A stretch of 64,000 nt of DNA from Amia ocellicauda (Eukaryota; Chordata; Actinopteri; Amiiformes; Amiidae), in contig NC_089863.1 of assembly GCF_036373705.1 (NCBI RefSeq), positions 4,654,357 through 4,718,356 on the forward strand, written 5' to 3'. The number at the start of each line of letters is the position of its first letter. The first letter of the stretch is position 1. Below are positions 21,356-33,945 of this stretch, piece by piece. A program made the translations under genes and the position numbers. The notes beneath the pieces are model-generated. The model saw nothing but the letters and a program-made list of their open reading frames with translations, searched no databases and was not told where the DNA came from.

Positions 21356-22395
21356 GATCACGGCAGCCTTTTACAGAAGAGCAATGATTGCTGCCTCAAT
21401 AAAGTGTTCATCTCTTTCCATTACGTTGCAATCCTGTTCCGTCCTGTCTCAAAATGTTGTCATTACCCTCGAGTGGAATATCCGGGGTGGCGGTGTGCAT
21501 GGTGGGAGATGGCCTGCGAGGGTGCAGGGCGTGTCTGCTTGCTTTGGGTCTTGGGTGGGGGCTGGTGTGGCTGAAATGCCAGCGCTGAATTTTTGGTCCT
21601 GGGGCGAGGTATATGAGAAAAGGCCCCACTATCAAGATTTCAAGTGACCACACCACCCTCAATCAATTCCCCGCAAAGCCCAAGTTACTGGTGGGCACTT
21701 CAGCAGCCAAAGAGCCACACCTTGGAGCAATTAGAAGATGGAATGAAACGAAAGCAAACACATTAAGATCTACACCTCCATAAAACAAGAGGCAAAGCTC
21801 TCACCCTTGGGGAAGGTGCACGTACAGCCCAGATAGCATCAGGAATGTAAAGTTCATGTTTCGGACGGTGTTAATGAGCTCTTCTAATCTCTCATTTTTA
21901 TTACATTCATCATTCGCTTCTCTCTATTCAATATGGTTGTGTATTATGGTTGGCATTATATTGCCTTTTATTTTGTGTTTTGATTTGCTTTCACCTCATT
22001 GTCTCATTTCTTATTCCCAACTGTTATTATTAAGCTTGCACGTGTGCCTTATTATCATTTGTTTTCGTTTGAGGGAATCAGCGCCGCACAACACCCCTGG
22101 GTCCACCTGCACTCCATCACCAAGCGTTCCTCGGGTACTTGGGCCATAAGTAATGAACGTCAGGTGTGCGTCTGTGTGTTTCTGCTCCCAGGTTGCGTGC
22201 GCCGCTTTTCCATCCACGACCCCAGTCTTGACCCTGCATCTACGAAACACTGCATTAAGATCCTGTGTGGCCACATTCGCAACTGTATACAGACCACTGT
22301 GTGTTTTTGGTTCATTTGGATGCCGCCTGGGAGTCTTGCTGAAACCAAGCAACGTCGTCAACCTGGTCGTTGAAGACGGGCAAAAACATGGCTAT

Positions 22396-22477
22396 TGGCA
22401 GCGGTGGGATTTGAACCCACGCCTCCGAAGAGACTGGAGCCTTAATCCAGCGCCTTAGACCGCTCGGCCACGCTACC
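22396..22477 (-). tRNA. tRNA-Leu(AAG), unit 13, canonical
   Basis: Identical to unit 6, but its 5' flank is TAG type. The haplotype switch falls at the gene's 5' end. Confidence 0.95.
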
Positions 22478-22877
22478 CGTGGTAGGACCTTGTCTTACCC
22501 CTTTGTATGTCTGGATGTATGTAAGCATGCATGCACGCATACATGCATGCACGCATGCATGTATGTATGAAGTTATTGTCATGATGATTTCAATGATCAA
22601 ATCCTATGCATTTAATCTAGTTTCGTCAAAAGACGTCGATTAAGGTGAAGTCTTGTGTCTGCGTGCAAACAGACTACGAGTCCACTGCGCAGTATGTGCG
22701 GGTCACAATACAATCCTTTCGAGCCCGTACAGATTGGGATGTTTTCATGCTAAATGTACTCGGTGCATCTTCAACAGCAGCAAAGGTCAACAGCGCTGTT
22801 GAAAATGTTGATACGCAGAAGCGTCCACCACGTGAGATGACTGATGCAGGTGTGACCGTAGACATCGTGGTGGGTGT

Positions 22878-22959
22878 GGTAACGTGGCCGAGTGGTCTAA
22901 GGCGCTTCATTTAAGCTCCAGTCTCTTTGGAGGCGTGGGTTGGAATCCCACCGTTGCCA
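22878..22959 (+). pseudogene. tRNA-Leu-like (TAA), unit 13
   Basis: Matches the reference; the base just after the 3' end is G ('gccagc'). Confidence 0.78.
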
Positions 22960-23073
22960 GCTTCCTTTAGCCATTAAAGTCATGGTGCTTTCCTAGTTGC
23001 ACCTCGTCGTTCCATTTCACACGTTACTTTTCTGGACATGTACTTTGCATGTCAACGGGGAGCGCTCTCGGCA

Positions 23074-23155
23074 GACGAGGTGGCCGAGTGGTTAAGGCGA
23101 TGGACTGCTAATCCATTGTGCTGTGCACGTGTGGGTTCGGATACCATACTCTTCG
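23074..23155 (+). pseudogene. tRNA-Ser(GCT)-like, unit 13
   Basis: 'gcacgtgtgg' (C to T between variable arm and T stem) and 'catactcttcg' end. Confidence 0.76.
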
Positions 23156-24195
23156 GATCACGGCAGCCTTTTACAGAAGAGCAATGATTGCTGCCTCAAT
23201 AAAGTGTTCATCTCTTTCCATTACGTTGCAATCCTGTTCCGTCCTGTCTCAAAATGTTGTCATTACCCTCGAGTGGAATATCCGGGGTGGCGGTGTGCAT
23301 GGTGGGAGATGGCCTGCGAGGGTGCAGGGCGTGTCTGCTTGCTTTGGGTCTTGGGTGGGGGCTGGTGTGGCTGAAATGCCAGCGCTGAATTTTTGGTCCT
23401 GGGGCGAGGTATATGAGAAAAGTCCCCACTATCAAGATTTCAAGTGACCACACCACCCTCAATCAATTCCCCGCAAAGCCCAAGTTACTGGTGGGCACTT
23501 CAGCAGCCAAAGAGCCACACCTTGGAGCAATTAGAAGATGGAATGAAACGAAAGCAATGACATTAAGATCTACACCTCCATAAAACGAGAGGCAAAGCTC
23601 TCACCCTTGGGGAAGGTGCACGTACAGCCCAGATAGCATCAGGAATGTAAAGTTCATGTTTCGGACGGTGTTAATGAGCAATTCTAATCTTTCATTTTTA
23701 TTACATTCATCATTCGCTTCTCTCTATTCAATATGGTTGTGTATTATGGTTGTCATTATATTGCCTTTTATTTTGTGTTTAGATTTGCTTTCACCTCATT
23801 GTCTCATTTCTTATTCCCAACTGTTATTATTAAGCTTGCACGTGTGCCTTATTATCATTTGTTTTCGTTTGAGGGAATCAGCGCCGCACAACACCCCTGG
23901 GTCCACCTGCACTCCATCACCAAGCGTTCCTCGGGTACTTGGGCCATAAGTAATGAACGTCAGGTGTGCGTCTTTGTGTTTCTGCTCCCAGGTTGCGTGC
24001 GCCGCTTTTCCATCCACGACCCCAGTCTTGACCCTGCATCTACGAAACACTGCATTAAGATCCTGTGTGGCCACATTCACAACTGTATACAGACCACTGT
24101 GTGTTTTTGGTTCATTTGGATGCCGCCTGGGAGTCTTGCTGAAACCAAGCAACGTCGTCAACCTCGTCGTTGAAGACTGGCAAAAACATGGCTAT

Positions 24196-24277
24196 TGGCA
24201 GCGGTGGGAGTTGAACCCACGCCTCCGAAGAGACTGGAGCCTAAATCCAGCGCCTTAGACCGCTCGGCCACGCTACC
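24196..24277 (-). tRNA. tRNA-Leu(TAG), unit 14, C59 variant
   Basis: Canonical TAG copy except A59 to C in the T loop (ttcaact). Box B tolerates any base there. T5 terminator intact. Probably functional. Confidence 0.92.
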
Positions 24278-24677
24278 CGGGGAAGGACCTTTTCTTACCG
24301 CTTTGTATGTCTGGATGTATGTAAGCATGCATGCACGCATACATGCATGCACGCATGCATGTATGTATGAAGTTATTGTCTTGATGATTTCAATGATCAA
24401 ATCCTATGCATTTAATCTAGTTTCGTCAAAAGACGTCGATTAAGGTGAAGTCTTGTGTCTGCGTGCAAACAGACTACGAGTCCACTGCGCAGTATGTGCG
24501 GGTCACAATACAATCCTTTCGAGCCCGTACAGATTGGGATGTTTTCATGCTAAATGTACTCGGTGCATCTTCAACAGCAGCAAAGGTCAACAGCGCTGTT
24601 GAAAATGTTGATACGCAGAAGCGTCCACCACGTGAGATGACTGATGCAGGTGTGACCGTAGACATCGTGGTGGGTGT

Positions 24678-24759
24678 GGTAACGTGGCCGAGTGGTCTAA
24701 GGCGCTTCATTTAAGCTCCAGTCTCTTTGGAGGCGTGGGTTGGAATCCCACCGTTGCCA
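24678..24759 (+). pseudogene. tRNA-Leu-like (TAA), unit 14
   Basis: Same as unit 13. Confidence 0.78.
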
Positions 24760-24873
24760 GCTTCCTTTAGCCATTAAAGTCATGGTGCTTTCCTAGTTGC
24801 ACCTCGTCGTTCCATTTCACACGTTACTTTTCTGGACATGTACTTTGCATGTCAACGGGGAGCGCTCTCGGCA

Positions 24874-24955
24874 GACGAGGTGGCCGAGTGGTTAAGGCGA
24901 TGGACTGCTAATCCATTGTGCTGTGCACGTGTGGGTTCGGATACCATACTCTTCA
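24874..24955 (+). pseudogene. tRNA-Ser(GCT)-like, unit 14
   Basis: As unit 13 but with 'cttcaga' at the 3' end, making the discriminator A. Confidence 0.76.
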
Positions 24956-25989
24956 GATCACGGCAGCCTTTTACAGAAGAGCAATGATTGCTGCCTCAAT
25001 AAAGTGTTCATCTCTTTCCATTACGTTGCAATCCTGTTCCGTCCTGTCTCAAAATGTTGTCATTACCCTCGAGTGGAATATCCGGAGTGGCGGTGTGCAT
25101 GGTGGGAGATGGCCTGCGAGGGTGCAGGGCGTGTCTGCTTGCTTTGGGTCTTGGGTGGGGGCTGGTGTGGCTGAAATGCCAGCGCTGAATTTTTGGTCCT
25201 GGGGCGAGGTATATGAGAAAAGTCCCCACTATCAAGATTTCAAGTGACCACACCACCCTCAATCAATTCCCCGCAAAGCCCAAGTTACTGGTGGGCACTT
25301 CAGCAGCCAAAGAGCCACACCTTGGAGCAATTAGAAGATGGAATGAAACGAAAGCAATGACATTAAGATCTACACCTCCATAAAACAAGAGGCAAAGCTC
25401 TCACCCTTGGGGAAGGTGCACGTACAGCCCAGATAGCATCAGGAATGTAAAGTTCATGTTTCGGACGCTGTAAATGAGCTCTTCTAATCTCTCATTTTTA
25501 TTACATTCATCATTCGCTTCTCTCTATTTAATATGGTTGTGTATTATGGTTGGCATTATATTGCCTTTTATTTTGTGTTTTGATTTGCTTTCACCTCATT
25601 GTCTCATTTCTTATTCCCAACTGTTATTATTAAGCTTGCACGTGTGCCTTATTATCATTTGTTTTCGTTTGAGGGAATCAGCGCCGCACAACACCCCTGG
25701 GTCCACCTGCACTCCATCACCAAGCGTTCCTCGGGTACTTGGGCCATAAGTAATGAACGTCAGGTGTGCGTCTGTGTGTTTCTGCTCCCAGGTTGCGTGC
25801 GCCGCTTTTCCATCCACGACCCCAGTCTTGACCCTGCATCTACGAAACACTGCATTAAGATCCTGTGTGGCCACATTCACAACTGTATACAGACCACTGT
25901 GTGTTTTTGTTTCTTTTGGATGCCGCCTGGGAGTCTTGCTGAAACCAAGCAACGTCGTTGTCGTTGAAGACGGGGAAAAACATTGCTAT

Positions 25990-26071
25990 TGGCAGCGGTG
26001 GGATTTGAACCCACGCCTCCGAAGAGACTGGAGCCTAAATCCAGCGCCTTAGACCGCTCGGCCACGCTACC
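25990..26071 (-). tRNA. tRNA-Leu(TAG), unit 15, canonical
   Basis: Identical to the unit-10 TAG gene with T5 terminator. Confidence 0.95.
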
Positions 26072-26471
26072 CGGGGTAGGACCTTGTCTTACCCCTTTGT
26101 ATGTCTGGATGTATGTAAGCATGCATGCACGCATACATGCATGCACGCATGCATGTATGTATGAAGTTATTGTCATGATGATTTCAATGATCAAATCCTA
26201 TGCATTTAATCTAGTTTCGTCAAAAGACGTCGATTAAGGTGAAGTCTTGTGTCTGCGTGCAAACAGACTACGAGTCCACTGCGCAGTATGTGCGGGTCAC
26301 AATACAATCCTTTCGAGCCCGTACAGATTGGGATGTTTTCATGCTAAATGTACTCGGTGCATCTTCAACAGCAGCAAAGGTCAACAGCGCTGTTGAAAAT
26401 GTTGATACGCAGAAGCGTCCACCACGTGAGATGACTGATGCAGGTGTGACCGTAGACATCGTGGTGGGTGT

Positions 26472-26553
26472 GGTAACGTGGCCGAGTGGTCTAAGGCGCT
26501 TCATTTAAACTCCAGTCTCTTTGGAGGCGTGGGTTGGAATCCCACCGTTGCCA
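26472..26553 (+). pseudogene. tRNA-Leu-like (TAA), unit 15
   Basis: A37 variant as in unit 10. Confidence 0.78.
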
Positions 26554-26667
26554 ACTTCCTTTAGCCATTAAAGTCATGGTGCTTTCCTAGTTGCACCTCG
26601 TCGTTCCATTTCACACGTTACTTTTCTGGACATGTACTTTGCATGTCAACGGGGAGCGCTCTTGGCA

Positions 26668-26749
26668 GACGAGGTGGCCGAGTGGTTAAGGCGATGGACT
26701 GCTAATCCATTGTGCTATGCACGCGTGGGTTCGGATACCATCCTCTTCG
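26668..26749 (+). pseudogene. tRNA-Ser(GCT)-like, unit 15
   Basis: Variable arm 'gctatgcac'; 'catcctcttcg' end; TTT only downstream. Confidence 0.76.
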
Positions 26750-27790
26750 GATCACGGCAGCCTTTCACAGAAGAGCAATGATTGCTGCCTCAATAAAGTG
26801 CTCATCTCTTTCCATTGCGTTGCAATCCTGTTCCGTCCTGTCTCAAAATGTTGTCATTACCATCGAGTGGAATATCCGGGGTGGCGGTGTGCATGGTGGG
26901 AGATGGCCTGCGAGGGTGCAGGGCGTGTCTGCTTGCTTTGGGTCTTGGGTGGGGGCTGGTGTGGCTGAAATGCCAGCGCTTAATTTTTGGTCCTGGGGCG
27001 AGGTATATGAGAAAAGGCCCCACTATCAAGATTTCAAGTGACCACACCACCCTCAATCAATTCCCCGCAAAGCCCAAGTTACTGGTGGGCACTTCAGCAG
27101 CCAAAGAGCCACACCTTGGAGCAATTAGAAGATGGAATGAAACGAAAAGCAATTACATTAAGATCTACACCTCCATAAAACGAGAGGCTAAGCTCTCACC
27201 CTTGGGGAAGGTGCACGTACAGCCCAGATAGCATCAGGAATGTAAAGTTCATGTTTCGGACGGTGTTAATGAGCAATTCTAATCTTTCATTTTTATTACA
27301 TTCATCATTCGCTTCTCTCTATTCAATATGGTTGTGTATTATGGTTGTCATTATATTGCCTTTTATTTTGTGTTTAGATTTGCTTTCACCTCATTGTCTC
27401 ATTTCTTATTCCCAACTGTTATTATTAAGCTTGCACGTGTGCCTTATTATCATTTGTTTTCGTTTGAGGGAATCAGCGCCGCACAACACCCCTGGGTCCA
27501 CCTGCACTCCATCACCAAGCGTTCCTCGGGTACTTGGGCCATAAGTAATGAACGTCAGGTGTGCGTCTTTGTGTTTCTGCTCCCAGGTTGCGTGCGCCGC
27601 TTTTCCATCCACGACCCCAGTCTTGACCCTGCATCTACGAAACACTGCATTAAGATCCTGTGTGGCCACATTCACAACTGTATACAGACCACTGTGTGTT
27701 TTTGGTTCATTTGGATGCCGCCTGGGAGTCTTGCTGAAACCAAGCAACGTCGTCAACCTGGTCGTTGAAGACTGGCAAAAACATGGCTAT

Positions 27791-27872
27791 TGGCAGCGGT
27801 GGGAGTTGAACCCACGCCTCCGAAGAGACTGGAGCCTAAATCCAGCGCCTTAGACCGCTCGGCCACGCTACC
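27791..27872 (-). tRNA. tRNA-Leu(TAG), unit 16, C59 variant
   Basis: Same sequence as the unit-14 gene. Confidence 0.92.
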
Positions 27873-28272
27873 CGGGGAAGGACCTTTTCTTACCGCTTTG
27901 TATGTCTGGATGTATGTAAGCATGCATGCACGCATACATGCATGCACGCATGCATGTATGTATGAAGTTATTGTCATGATGATTTCAATGATCAAATCCT
28001 ATGCATTTAATCTAGTTTCGTCAAAAGACGTCGATTAAGGTGAAGTCTTGTGTCTGCGTGCAAACAGACTACGAGTCCACTGCGCAGTATGTGCGGGTCA
28101 CAATACAATCCTTTCGAGCCCGTACAGATTGGGATGTTTTCATGCTAAATGTACTCGGTGCATCTTCAACAGCAGCAAAGGTCAACAGCGCTGTTGAAAA
28201 TGTTGATACGCAGAAGCGTCCACCACGTGAGATGACTGATGCAGGTGTGACCGTAGACATCGTGGTGGGTGT

Positions 28273-28354
28273 GGTAACGTGGCCGAGTGGTCTAAGGCGC
28301 TTCATTTAAACTCCAGTCTCTTTGGAGGCGTGGGTTGGAATCCCACCGTTGCCA
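28273..28354 (+). pseudogene. tRNA-Leu-like (TAA), unit 16
   Basis: A37 variant as in unit 10. Confidence 0.78.
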
Positions 28355-28468
28355 ACTTCCTTTAGCCATTAAAGTCATGGTGCTTTCCTAGTTGCACCTC
28401 GTCGTTCCATTTCACACGTTACTTTTCTGGACATGTACTTTGCATGTCAACGGGGAGCGCTCTTGGCA

Positions 28469-28550
28469 GACGAGGTGGCCGAGTGGTTAAGGCGATGGAC
28501 TGCTAATCCATTGTGCTATGCACGCGTGGGTTCGGATACCATCCTCTTCG
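28469..28550 (+). pseudogene. tRNA-Ser(GCT)-like, unit 16
   Basis: Same as unit 15. Confidence 0.76.
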
Positions 28551-29591
28551 GATCACGGCAGCCTTTCACAGAAGAGCAATGATTGCTGCCTCAATAAAGT
28601 GCTCATCTCTTTCCATTGCGTTGCAATCCTGTTCCGTCCTGTCTCAAAATGTTGTCATTACCATCGAGTGGAATATCCGGGGTGGCGGTGTGCATGGTGG
28701 GAGATGGCCTGCGAGGGTGCAGGGCGTGTCTGCTTGCTTTGGGTCTTGGGTGGGGGCTGGTGTGGCTGAAATGCCAGCGCTTAATTTTTGGTCCTGGGGC
28801 GAGGTATATGAGAAAAGGCCCCACTATCAAGATTTCAAGTGACCACACCACCCTCAATCAATTCCCCGCAAAGCCCAAGTTACTGGTGGGCACTTCAGCA
28901 GCCAAAGAGCCACACCTTGGAGCAATTAGAAGATGGAATGAAACGAAAAGCAATTACATTAAGATCTACACCTCCATAAAACGAGAGGCTAAGCTCTCAC
29001 CCTTGGGGAAGGTGCACGTACAGCCCAGATAGCATCAGGAATGTAAAGTTCATGTTTCGGACGGTGTTAATGAGCAATTCTAATCTTTCATTTTTATTAC
29101 ATTCATCATTCGCTTCTCTCTATTCAATATGGTTGTGTATTATGGTTGTCATTATATTGCCTTTTATTTTGTGTTTAGATTTGCTTTCACCTCATTGTCT
29201 CATTTCTTATTCCCAACTGTTATTATTAAGCTTGCACGTGTGCCTTATTATCATTTGTTTTCGTTTGAGGGAATCAGCGCCGCACAACACCCCTGGGTCC
29301 ACCTGCACTCCATCACCAAGCGTTCCTCGGGTACTTGGGCCATAAGTAATGAACGTCAGGTGTGCGTCTTTGTGTTTCTGCTCCCAGGTTGCGTGCGCCG
29401 CTTTTCCATCCACGACCCCAGTCTTGACCCTGCATCTACGAAACACTGCATTAAGATCCTGTGTGGCCACATTCACAACTGTATACAGACCACTGTGTGT
29501 TTTTGGTTCATTTGGATGCCGCCTGGGAGTCTTGCTGAAACCAAGCAACGTCGTCAACCTGGTCGTTGAAGACTGGCAAAAACATGGCTAT

Positions 29592-29673
29592 TGGCAGCGG
29601 TGGGAGTTGAACCCACGCCTCCGAAGAGACTGGAGCCTAAATCCAGCGCCTTAGACCGCTCGGCCACGCTACC
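29592..29673 (-). tRNA. tRNA-Leu(TAG), unit 17, C59 variant
   Basis: Same sequence as the unit-14 gene. Confidence 0.92.
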
Positions 29674-30073
29674 CGGGGAAGGACCTTTTCTTACCGCTTT
29701 GTATGTCTGGATGTATGTAAGCATGCATGCACGCATACATGCATGCACGCATGCATGTATGTATGAAGTTATTGTCTTGATGATTTCAATGATCAAATCC
29801 TATGCATTTAATCTAGTTTCGTCAAAAGACGTCGATTAAGGTGAAGTCTTGTGTCTGCGTGCAAACAGACTACGAGTCCACTGCGCAGTATGTGCGGGTC
29901 ACAATACAATCCTTTCGAGCCCGTACAGATTGGGATGTTTTCATGCTAAATGTACTCGGTGCATCTTCAACAGCAGCAAAGGTCAACAGCGCTGTTGAAA
30001 ATGTTGATACGCAGAAGCGTCCACCACGTGAGATGACTGATGCAGGTGTGACCGTAGACATCGTGGTGGGTGT

Positions 30074-30155
30074 GGTAACGTGGCCGAGTGGTCTAAGGCG
30101 CTTCATTTAAGCTCCAGTCTCTTTGGAGGCGTGGGTTGGAATCCCACCGTTGCCA
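30074..30155 (+). pseudogene. tRNA-Leu-like (TAA), unit 17
   Basis: Same as unit 13. Confidence 0.78.
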
Positions 30156-30269
30156 GCTTCCTTTAGCCATTAAAGTCATGGTGCTTTCCTAGTTGCACCT
30201 CGTCGTTCCATTTCACACGTTACTTTTCTGGACATGTACTTTGCATGTCAACGGGGAGCGCTCTCGGCA

Positions 30270-30351
30270 GACGAGGTGGCCGAGTGGTTAAGGCGATGAA
30301 CTGCTAATCCATTGTGCTGTGCACGTGTGGGTTCGGATACCATACTCTTCA
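30270..30351 (+). pseudogene. tRNA-Ser(GCT)-like, unit 17
   Basis: As unit 14, plus G to A in the anticodon stem ('gatgaactgc'). Confidence 0.75.
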
Positions 30352-31391
30352 GATCACGGCAGCCTTTTACAGAAGAGCAATGATTGCTGCCTCAATAAAG
30401 TGTTCATCTCTTTCCATTACGTTGCAATCCTGTTCCGTCCTGTCTCAAAATGTTGTCATTACCCTCGAGTGGAATATCCGGGGTGGCGGTGTGCATGGTG
30501 GGAGATGGCCTGCGAGGGTGCAGGGCGTGTCTGCTTGCTTTGGGTCTTGGGTGGGGGCTGGTGTGGCTGAAATGCCAGCGCTGAATTTTTGGTCCTGGGG
30601 CGAGGTATATGAGAAAAGTCCCCACTATCAAGATTTCAAGTGACCACACCACCCTCAATCAATTCCCCGCAAAGCCCAAGTTACTGGTGGGCACTTCAGC
30701 AGCCAAAGAGCCACACCTTGGAGCAATTAGAAGATGGAATGAAACGAAAGCAATGACATTAAGATCTACACCTCCATAAAACGAGAGGCAAAGCTCTCAC
30801 CCTTGGGGAAGGTGCACGTACAGCCCAGATAGCATCAGGAATGTAAAGTTCATGTTTCGGACGGTGTTAATGAGCAATTCTAATCTTTCATTTTTATTAC
30901 ATTCATCATTCGCTTCTCTCTATTCAATATGGTTGTGTATTATGGTTGTCATTATATTGCCTTTTATTTTGTGTTTAGATTTGCTTTCACCTCATTGTCT
31001 CATTTCTTATTCCCAACTGTTATTATTAAGCTTGCACGTGTGCCTTATTATCATTTGTTTTCGTTTGAGGGAATCAGCGCCGCACAACACCCCTGGGTCC
31101 ACCTGCACTCCATCACCAAGCGTTCCTCGGGTACTTGGGCCATAAGTAATGAACGTCAGGTGTGCGTCTTTGTGTTTCTGCTCCCAGGTTGCGTGCGCCG
31201 CTTTTCCATCCACGACCCCAGTCTTGACCCTGCATCTACGAAACACTGCATTAAGATCCTGTGTGGCCACATTCACAACTGTATACAGACCACTGTGTGT
31301 TTTTGGTTCATTTGGATGCCGCCTGGGAGTCTTGCTGAAACCAAGCAACGTCGTCAACCTGGTCGTTGAAGACTGGCAAAAACATGGCTAT

Positions 31392-31473
31392 TGGCAGCGG
31401 TGGGAGTTGAACCCACGCCTCCGAAGAGACTGGAGCCTAAATCCAGCGCCTTAGACCGCTCGGCCACGCTACC
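31392..31473 (-). tRNA. tRNA-Leu(TAG), unit 18, C59 variant
   Basis: Same as unit 14, its higher-order-repeat counterpart. Confidence 0.92.
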
Positions 31474-31873
31474 CGGGGAAGGACCTTTTCTTACCGCTTT
31501 GTATGTCTGGATGTATGTAAGCATGCATGCACGCATACATGCATGCACGCATGCATGTATGTATGAAGTTATTGTCTTGATGATTTCAATGATCAAATCC
31601 TATGCATTTAATCTAGTTTCGTCAAAAGACGTCGATTAAGGTGAAGTCTTGTGTCTGCGTGCAAACAGACTACGAGTCCACTGCGCAGTATGTGCGGGTC
31701 ACAATACAATCCTTTCGAGCCCGTACAGATTGGGATGTTTTCATGCTAAATGTACTCGGTGCATCTTCAACAGCAGCAAAGGTCAACAGCGCTGTTGAAA
31801 ATGTTGATACGCAGAAGCGTCCACCACGTGAGATGACTGATGCAGGTGTGACCGTAGACATCGTGGTGGGTGT

Positions 31874-31955
31874 GGTAACGTGGCCGAGTGGTCTAAGGCG
31901 CTTCATTTAAGCTCCAGTCTCTTTGGAGGCGTGGGTTGGAATCCCACCGTTGCCA
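31874..31955 (+). pseudogene. tRNA-Leu-like (TAA), unit 18
   Basis: Same as unit 13. Confidence 0.78.
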
Positions 31956-32069
31956 GCTTCCTTTAGCCATTAAAGTCATGGTGCTTTCCTAGTTGCACCT
32001 CGTCGTTCCATTTCACACGTTACTTTTCTGGACATGTACTTTGCATGTCAACGGGGAGCGCTCTCGGCA

Positions 32070-32151
32070 GACGAGGTGGCCGAGTGGTTAAGGCGATGGA
32101 CTGCTAATCCATTGTGCTGTGCACGTGTGGGTTCGGATACCATACTCTTCA
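32070..32151 (+). pseudogene. tRNA-Ser(GCT)-like, unit 18
   Basis: Same as unit 14. Confidence 0.76.
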
Positions 32152-33185
32152 GATCACGGCAGCCTTTTACAGAAGAGCAATGATTGCTGCCTCAATAAAG
32201 TGTTCATCTCTTTCCATTACGTTGCAATCCTGTTCCGTCCTGTCTCAAAATGTTGTCATTACCCTCGAGTGGAATATCCGGGGTGGCGGTGTGCATGGTG
32301 GGAGATGGCCTGCGAGGGTGCAGGGCGTGTCTGCTTGCTTTGGGTCTTGGGTGGGGGCTGGTGTGGCTGAAATGCCAGCGCTGAATTTTTGGTCCTGGGG
32401 CGAGGTATATGAGAAAAGTCCCCACTATCAAGATTTCAAGTGACCACACCACCCTCAATCAATTCCCCGCAAAGCCCAAGTTACTGGTGGGCACTTCAGC
32501 AGCCAAAGAGCCACACCTTGGAGCAATTAGAAGATGGAATGAAACGAAAGCAATGACATTAAGATCTACACCTCCATAAAACAAGAGGCAAAGCTCTCAC
32601 CCTTGGGGAAGGTGCACGTACAGCCCAGATAGCATCAGGAATGTAAAGTTCATGTTTCGGACGCTGTAAATGAGCTCTTCTAATCTCTCATTTTTATTAC
32701 ATTCATCATTCGCTTCTCTCTATTCAATATGGTTGTGTATTATGGTTGGCATTATATTGCCTTTTATTTTGTGTTTTGATTTGCTTTCACCTCATTGTCT
32801 CATTTCTTATTCCCAACTGTTATTATTAAGCTTGCACGTGTGCCTTATTATCATTTGTTTTCGTTTGAGGGAATCAGCGCCGCACAACACCCCTGGGTCC
32901 ACCTGCACTCCATCACCAAGCGTTCCTCGGGTACTTGGGCCATAAGTAATGAACGTCAGGTGTGCGTCTGTGTGTCTCTGCTCCCAGGATGCGTGCGCCG
33001 CTTTTCCATCCACGACCCCAGTCTTGACCCTGCATCTACGAAACACTGCATTAAGATCCTGTGTGGCCACATTCACAACTGTATACAGACCACTGTGTGT
33101 TTTTGTTTCTTTTGGATGCCGCCTGGGAGTCTTGCTGAAACCAAGCAACGTCGTCGTCGTTGAAGACGGGGAAAAACATTGCTAT

Positions 33186-33267
33186 TGGCAGCGGTGGGAT
33201 TTGAACCCACGCCTCCGAAGAGACTGGAGCCTAAATCCAGCGCCTTAGACCGCTCGGCCACGCTACC
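33186..33267 (-). tRNA. tRNA-Leu(TAG), unit 19, canonical
   Basis: Same as unit 15, its higher-order-repeat counterpart, with intact T5. Confidence 0.95.
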
Positions 33268-33667
33268 CGGGGTAGGACCTTGTCTTACCCCTTTGTATGT
33301 CTGGATGTATGTAAGCATGCATGCACGCATACATGCATGCACGCATGCATGTATGTATGAAGTTATTGTCATGATGATTTCAATGATCAAATCCTATGCA
33401 TTTAATCTAGTTTCGTCAAAAGACGTCGATTAAGGTGAAGTCTTGTGTCTGCGTGCAAACAGACTACGAGTCCACTGCGCAGTATGTGCGGGTCACAATA
33501 CAATCCTTTCGAGCCCGTACAGATTGGGATGTTTTCATGCTAAATGTACTCGGTGCATCTTCAACAGCAGCAAAGGTCAACAGCGCTGTTGAAAATGTTG
33601 ATACGCAGAAGCGTCCACCACGTGAGATGACTGATGCAGGTGTGACCGTAGACATCGTGGTGGGTGT

Positions 33668-33749
33668 GGTAACGTGGCCCAGTGGTCTAAGGCGCTTCAT
33701 TTAAACTCCAGTCTCTTTGGAGGCGTGGGTTGGAATCCCACCGTTGCCA
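33668..33749 (+). pseudogene. tRNA-Leu-like (TAA), unit 19
   Basis: A37 variant, plus G13 to C in box A ('ggcccagtgg'). Confidence 0.75.
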
Positions 33750-33863
33750 ACTTCCTTTAGCCATTAAAGTCATGGTGCTTTCCTAGTTGCACCTCGTCGT
33801 TCCATTTCACACGTTACTTTTCTGGACATGTACTTTGCATGTCAACGGGGAGCGCTCTTGGCA

Positions 33864-33945
33864 GACGAGGTGGCCGAGTGGTTAAGGCGATGGACTGCTA
33901 ATCCATTGTGCTGTGCACGCGTGGGTTCGGATACCATCCTCTTCG
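33864..33945 (+). pseudogene. tRNA-Ser(GCT)-like, unit 19
   Basis: 'catcctcttcg' form with TTT only downstream; same gene body as unit 10. Confidence 0.77.

Larger units (their letters stand above)
19796..21594. repeat. Array unit 12 (mosaic, 1,799 bp)
   Basis: Left portion matches unit 5 ('catttcatat', 'gcgacgcac', 'tataaagacc'), with a private 1-bp loss near 20172. From about 20583 it matches the AAG units 6-9, including their Leu gene, then shares 'ctctcggcgg' with unit 5 again before the Ser copy. Confidence 0.93.
21595..23394. repeat. Array unit 13 (AAG gene with TAG-type flank)
   Basis: Left half and the minus-strand Leu(AAG) gene match units 6-9. Immediately 5' of that gene (plus-strand 22478 onward) the flank switches to 'tggtaggacc' and 'acccctttg', the form otherwise found in TAG units 5, 10, 15 and 19. 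The right end ('gccagcttcc', 'gcacgtgtgg') is the form of units 14, 17, 18 and 21. Confidence 0.93.
23395..30590. repeat. Higher-order repeat copy 1: units 14-17, 7,196 bp
   Basis: Four units of 1,800, 1,794, 1,801 and 1,801 bp with haplotypes D, B, C/B and C/D. D has 'aaaagtcccc', 'gcaatgacatt' and 'gagcaattct'. B has the 6-bp deletion and 'acgctgtaaatg'. C has 'cgaaaagcaatt' and 'gaggctaag'. The next 7,196 bp repeat the same order and the same lengths. All four minus-strand Leu genes are TAG. Unit boundaries: 23395, 25195, 26989, 28790. Confidence 0.93.
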
